Below are positions 55,086 to 60,000 of a DNA stretch of 60,000 bases, one piece after another. Below the pieces are notes generated by a model. It saw nothing but the letters and a program-made list of their open reading frames with translations. It searched no databases and was not told the DNA's origin. Location: NCBI GenBank assembly GCA_903813345.2, contig CAIIXF020000007.1:20511564-20571563 (forward strand), in the 5' to 3' direction. The translations under genes and the position numbers were made by a program. The DNA is from Owenia fusiformis. Lineage: Eukaryota; Annelida; Polychaeta; Sabellida; Oweniidae. Every line of letters starts with the position of its first letter. Position 1 is the stretch's first letter.

Positions 55086-55849
55086 ATAAATCATTTCATG
55101 TTGATTTGCACGTCATATCAAATGGTCACATATCATCCAAAGGCTTCTGGACAGGCATATCGATCTCAAATTGCATACAATGTATATTGGCTGACTGAAT
55201 AGCATAATTCATTTACCAATTTATTCTTCCGAAAAAAAAGTAGAAATGGTCACTGACATTAATCCATGAATTAGAACTCTACCTTGTAGAAAATATTGAA
55301 AACATTTTCAATAGTGGAGTGTCAGAGAGGTTGTACTTTTCAAAATTATCAATAGGTTAATGTTGTAGGCCTAAGTTGATAGGAAATATTGCGACCTACT
55401 TCCAATGACACCATCATTCTAGCCAATATTTCATAGATTTATTGATTTACCAAAAGGTGGCAGGGTTCATTGAAAAGGTCTATTAATTGGAATACAGTAG
55501 TACAGGAGTACAGTTAGAATTCTACTCATCCTCATACAGGGCTCTACTAGACGCGTATCCAGAAGCTAACAAGGGGGGGTCATATTTCAAGTCAGGGAAA
55601 AAACTTTCCGCGCTTGCATGTAAAATCCTTCGACCCTTAGAATCAAAATTTGGACCCAAATTTTGAACATTTAAGGCCCATTTTTGGATAATTTGGGGGA
55701 CCTTTGCAACATTTTTGTGCCCAAAAATCAATTGGACCTAAAATAATTTTTTGGGTCACCCAAGTGGGGGGGGGGGGGGGGGGGGGCAGGCCCCATGGGC
55801 ACCCCCCTGGATCTGCCAGTGGCGTATGTATGTATCATGTTTCTAAAGA
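55086..55849. other. Intergenic between GH16 and tensin; poly-G tract
   Basis: No gene. About 55560-55800 resembles the GGCCC-rich repeat at 47.7 kb in opposite orientation and carries an uninterrupted 21-G run (55766-55786) followed by CAGGCCCC. Confidence 0.45.
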
Positions 55850-58659
55850 TTCAAATAATAAGAAACTAATAAGTATAAATAATGTCTTTATTGAATACCT
55901 GTATATATCTTCTATATATTTAACACTCCCTGGTACAAGTTATAATGTGAATCTCTGTCAGACAAATCCTAGTACACAAACTAAAAAAGTAACATCTTAT
56001 GAGATGACATTCAGTCTTTAAGATAACATCTATTGGTAGAATTGATACAAACTAGGAGAGACAAAAGTCTACTGTCAAAGAAGTTCATTTTCATAAAATC
56101 ATCCATGATCAAGTAACCTGTACAAAAGTTGATTAAGCTATTTGTATAAATAGGTTTTATCTGACAGAATGCGTTTACATATAACTCCTAAAAGCAGACT
56201 TTCTAAACATGCAGGTCCAGTAATATTGTCAAGTCACCAGGAAATCTATTCCAAAATAAAACATATTCAAGATACCACTTGGGAAAAATAAGTTAAATTA
56301 TTCATACAATTCATATCAAAATTTCAATTTTGGAATTATGTTACAGTGTGTGTTTGGTGTATCAGTGGCATGCCCACATAAATGAATAATAATTTGAGTG
56401 AAACCATGATTCCATTTTAAAATCAGTTGTTTGCATTCTCTTGATGAACAATATACCTCTTAGTTACCTGACAATAATGAATGGTTGTTTTTTGCTATAG
56501 TAGTTATAAACAATGATTGAGTGATTCCAAGTGACTCAACAATATAGACTGGTTGTTTTTTAACATGTTCTTTACTGTATGAGAGGATCTATAGTGAGAC
56601 ACAAAAGTGCCAAACAACGCTTTATAATTCATGTGTGCCAAATATTAGAGCACAAAATATATTATAAGCAGCAACTTGCAGATACTTTATATATTTACAT
56701 CAACAATTGTATGTATGATATCATCATGATATTGTTGTAGAAACGAGCATTCACAAATCATTCTAAAAATTCGCCAAACATTAAAATAATACCTGGAAAT
56801 AAAAATCATAACTTAGACGGTACTGACAAAGTATCTGGTCAGTTTGGGTGTTTAAACTGGCAGACTACATTTTACAAAACATTTCTTCATAAATGAACAT
56901 TAAAAGTCATTCCATAAACAAATAAAATATGAACAATTGCATAGAAACAATAAAACACAAAATGACAGAACAGTTTATCAATAAATTATCGTTAAAATAA
57001 ATTATAACCACACTTTTAATAATAATTTTTGTCAACTTAATTTTGGAAGACAAACGTTTACCCTTCTACCATTGTTGACCTCTTATTCTAAAATCAAAGA
57101 TTTACTAAATCAGTTTGTAAATATATGGGTAAAATACAATTGCTAAAGAAGTGTTGCAAGATGCATATAGATAAAAGAGCTAGCGATCTAGCTGTGTATA
57201 TATATTTGTACAACTATCTACATACATTATACAGTACACAACATGATAAACCAAAATGAATTGCATTGTCAACTTCAATCACATAGCACATATATTATTC
57301 GCATTACATTTTGGTGGATCACACTGTACAGTACACACCATAACTAACCTAACAGTTTATTCTTAAAAGCCAGGTTAGTTTCAACATGTACTGTATTTGA
57401 ATAAATTTTCCAAGCACCTTTATTGTTTATCATATTAATGAAAATACAAGTTAAATTAACACATATGTCTTACACATGTATATTGTATAAGTAAAATATT
57501 GTACTGGCTTCATACATGTTAAGGTATATAGTGTACATAAATCTGAAAAGCAGTTACATAGATATTGTATCTTAATGTTACATGGACAGTCACAATACAT
57601 TCGTATTGGACTACATGTAGAAACATTCTGAAGACTGAAAAACTGCCCAATTATCAAATTTCTATGCAAACTTCTATCAGATTAGTTGTTTTCTAAACAT
57701 CCATGTGTCTGTTATAAGAGTTTTGTACCTCCTCACCCGCTTTTAGTTGATGACAGGTCACAAATACATAAACATGCATCTTCCAATTGATTTCAGAATA
57801 TTAAAGTCATCATGCATTAACTATTTACAACCCTAAGTATTAAACCATCTCTTATATCGGGTTAGTCATCTCTCACAAATTGGTAGTCACAATTTCTACC
57901 CTCCATACAGGGGTGGCAATATTTTCAACTCTCAAATTTTTACCCTCTATGAGAGCAAGTCATAATTTCAGCAGTCGTTTCTAATAAATTAATATAAAAT
58001 ATGTCTGTTGTTGAATCACTTTTTGTGGTTTTACTTCACAGTGTATGACCTTTTACAGATGTACATGTATCTTTTTAATCACACATTGTCACCTGCTTAT
58101 ATTTTTCCATTATTCCTTTGAATTTGATAGTTCACCTTCACAATGACAACGAACAATCAGACTGTACATTCACAAACGTGGCCCATCTTAGCTTGTGGCA
58201 CGAAATGACCATATATGGTCAATCGTCATGTATCAATCCCATATAAGGATGATTCCTGATGAATACAATCTCTATACATGATCCATTCCATTCAATTCTA
58301 CCGTCATCATTTATATCGAGTCTGATCTGTTATTCCGTTGTTCCACGCGTGATTTGTTATTCAGTTGTTCCGCTTTTGATTTGTTATTCAGTTGTTCCGC
58401 GTGTGATCTGTTATTCAGTTGTTCCGCGTGTGATCTGTTATTCAGTTGTTCCGCTTGTGATTTGTTATTCAGTTGTTCTGCGTGTGATTTGTTATTCAGT
58501 TTGGCATCTTGTCATGTTTTTGCATATGAATAAAAAGCACCTCATATTCACTGTATCACATAATATTGGCATATACACGTGTATAAATAAATACTCGACC
58601 AACCAATAATATCCTCTCTTTCCATCCAGGTATTTACATGTACAGCACTTGCGTTAATG
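55850..58659 (-). other. Probable tensin 3' UTR
   Basis: Downstream of the tensin stop, about 2.8 kb of AT-rich sequence contains no coding signature and few of the repeat families seen elsewhere. On the minus strand a canonical CAATAAAG lies near 55880, so cleavage around 55860 is plausible. The extent is inferred only; an earlier polyadenylation signal may be used. Confidence 0.4.
58323..58503. repeat. 27-bp minisatellite, about 7 units
   Basis: Tandem copies of a unit such as TGATTTGTTATTCAGTTGTT + CCGCGTG start at 58323, 58350, 58377, 58404, 58431, 58458 and 58485 with a few substitutions. Because 27 is a multiple of three, it leaves an open frame with VICYSVVPR-type repeats, but nothing suggests translation. 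It lies about 160 bp downstream of the tensin stop, so it is probably transcribed in its 3' UTR. Confidence 0.85.
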
Positions 58660-58801
58660 TTACGACTTGCGAGCACCAATCATTACCTTAGATACAAAGT
58701 TCACGATAGCAGAAGCTGGCTGGTCAGGGTCTAGTTCTGTAAAGATGTGACAGGCATTGTCTACATTACTGCCTTGTTTACGGGCCACAAAGCCAAACAT
58801 T
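58660..58801 (-). CDS. TNS: Tensin terminal coding exon
   Basis: The acceptor is TCTCTCTTGCAG. The last codons are IGARKS followed by TAA. The final PTB helix ([17 protein letters not shown]) is intact. Confidence 0.93.
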
Positions 58802-60000
58802 CTGCAAGAGAGAACAACAATTAACAAGGATATACATTATACATTGCATTGCATTTCAAAATGGTGGGTTATGTAAGGGAAATTTATTATTTTAAACAAA
58901 TGGGATTTTTCCCACAAACTATTCCTGAAGGTTAAAGGTGATAGATGGACACAGAAAAGAGAAATGAACACAGGCTGACACTGAAGTATCATAATCATTT
59001 GGCCTTTTACCAAATAATAACACCTCACATGAGAAAATGTAATCAAATTCCTCAATGAACAAAAAATAGTTAGTTTGTTTATACATAAGAAAATAGGGCT
59101 TTGCCTTGTTCGTTAACAGCTATAAGATACATGTTCATAATCCTGTTAAAACCAATTGTTTCCAAATCATCTCAAATATGACAATATTTTGTTTATAATT
59201 ACAGGCATAGTAATTTTTCACATCTCATCAACAATCATCTTGAAGAATTGAAACCATATTGTACGTACTTAGCATTGGGCAGGAGGGTGGCACCATCTTC
59301 ATCCTTGTTGTTCCAGCGTCTGTCCTCGGGGTCCATACCGCAGAATGTCACTGAGCTGACGGGATAGTGACGACGGAAGAATAACCTAAACAAAAAAGTC
59401 TAATGTTAGCACAGCTGGAGAATGTTGGGTGTAAGCAACAAGCAGTTTTATAAACAAGAGGCACAGTGATAAATAAAAGATAATAAATATCAGATCTTGG
59501 CATTTCTTGCATCTTAAAATTTCAAGCTGAATGAATAAGCAAGATGGTGTCAATATGACATGGCACTTTCAAACAATGAATGATGAAAATCACAATAAAT
59601 GTTATGTATTCATAATACTCAGTTAAGAATTTTCAAACATCCATAGCTTCACTACTGAACCTGTACGAGTATCAATGATTTACATTGTAAGTGCTTAGGA
59701 CTAGAGTCAGCTGATTTACTTGGGTTTTAAATGTGTTCTTACTTTCTTTTGTTGTCTGTGAGAGTAATGCCTTGGGAAGACACTTTGAAGTGGACCACAG
59801 TGTGCTTGGGGGGTGGGGCCATGGAGAAGGTCAACCTCATGGCTTTAGCTACAGCCTGAGGCCCAGTGAGCGACTCAATGTCGACAGAGTTGAGGTATAT
59901 TACATTACAGGCAGCCCCGTGACTGAGGAGTTGACCAGCAGAACTGGGATTCTCTGTCACTGAACTACTGCTGCTACTGCCATCTACTGTATCTAAATGA
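58660..60000 (-). CDS. TNS: Tensin, C-terminal PTB-domain exons (5' part beyond window)
   Basis: Focal-adhesion scaffold; the C-terminal PTB domain binds beta-integrin NPxY tails (family knowledge). Three minus-strand coding exons join in frame: 60000-59743 (continues past the window edge), 59385-59269 and 58801-58660 (stop TAA). The first reads [20 protein letters not shown] and [20 protein letters not shown]; the second [20 protein letters not shown]; the third [20 protein letters not shown] and [19 protein letters not shown]. This is the tensin-type PTB essentially end to end. SH2 and phosphatase-like domains should lie beyond position 60000. Only 158-odd residues of what is usually a protein of over 1000 are visible. 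Confidence 0.93.
59269..59385 (-). CDS. TNS: Tensin PTB exon 2
   Basis: The acceptor is TTTGTTTAG and the donor GTACGT on the minus strand. It encodes [20 protein letters not shown] and then [16 protein letters not shown]. The insertion before AKMFGF is slightly longer than in vertebrate tensins. Confidence 0.92.
59743..60000 (-). CDS. TNS: Tensin PTB exon 1 (partial)
   Basis: Open from the window edge; the Ser-rich linker [17 protein letters not shown] precedes the PTB start at [11 protein letters not shown]. The donor is GTAAGA. The acceptor lies outside the window. Confidence 0.92.

Noticed and set aside
58259-58609. 116-codon frame with CYSVVPR repeats
   Set aside because: Created by the 27-bp minisatellite downstream of tensin.

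Overview
The window is AT-rich animal nuclear DNA: three multi-exon, GT-AG-spliced genes sit in long introns and intergenic DNA crowded with non-coding repeats. The gene set is a pigment-dispersing-factor-type neuropeptide receptor, a catalytically intact animal GH16 beta-1,3-glucanase and a tensin. Together with many foldback and miniature inverted-repeat elements, this fits a protostome invertebrate, most likely a lophotrochozoan and perhaps a bivalve mollusc. The phylum is an inference from protein character and repeat style, not something the sequence states.

Layout. 1-18.3 kb: no confidently recognised host gene. It holds a decayed mariner-type transposon with unusually long inverted ends (1-964), nested inverted-repeat elements (2.5-3.6 kb), one copy of a 909-bp TA-flanked element (3617-4525), two unassigned short open frames near 5.5-5.9 kb, a repeat with a ~476-bp internal tandem period (6.9-8.5 kb) and a 261-bp terminal-inverted-repeat element (10.75-11.0 kb). 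18.36-41.18 kb, + strand: eleven exons of a class B GPCR closely resembling the PDF receptor. The first exon(s), with the start codon, signal peptide and first ectodomain cysteine, are not identified. Its introns carry a ~3-kb region bounded by CACTG-type inverted repeats, a 304-bp element with perfect target-site duplication, a 533-bp palindrome, a 3.35-kb inverted repeat whose arms contain tandem YY1-like motifs, a ~22-bp minisatellite in two separate introns and a 57-bp, 15-copy minisatellite. 41.2-48 kb: probable receptor 3' UTR, a second copy of the 20-bp-TIR element, a LINE reverse-transcriptase remnant broken by a foldback insertion, a second mariner remnant and a ~1-kb compound foldback (46147-47166). 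48.24-53.87 kb, + strand: complete eight-exon secreted or membrane-anchored GH16 glucanase (424 aa), with many palindromes in its introns. The second 909-bp element copy begins 76 bp past its stop. 55.85-60 kb, - strand: the last three coding exons of tensin (C-terminal PTB domain) and a probable long 3' UTR.

The three genes are not functionally linked: neuropeptide signalling, beta-glucan digestion or recognition, and integrin-adhesion scaffolding. The most unusual feature is the density and variety of palindromic and foldback DNA, much of it inside transcribed introns, where it would form long RNA hairpins.
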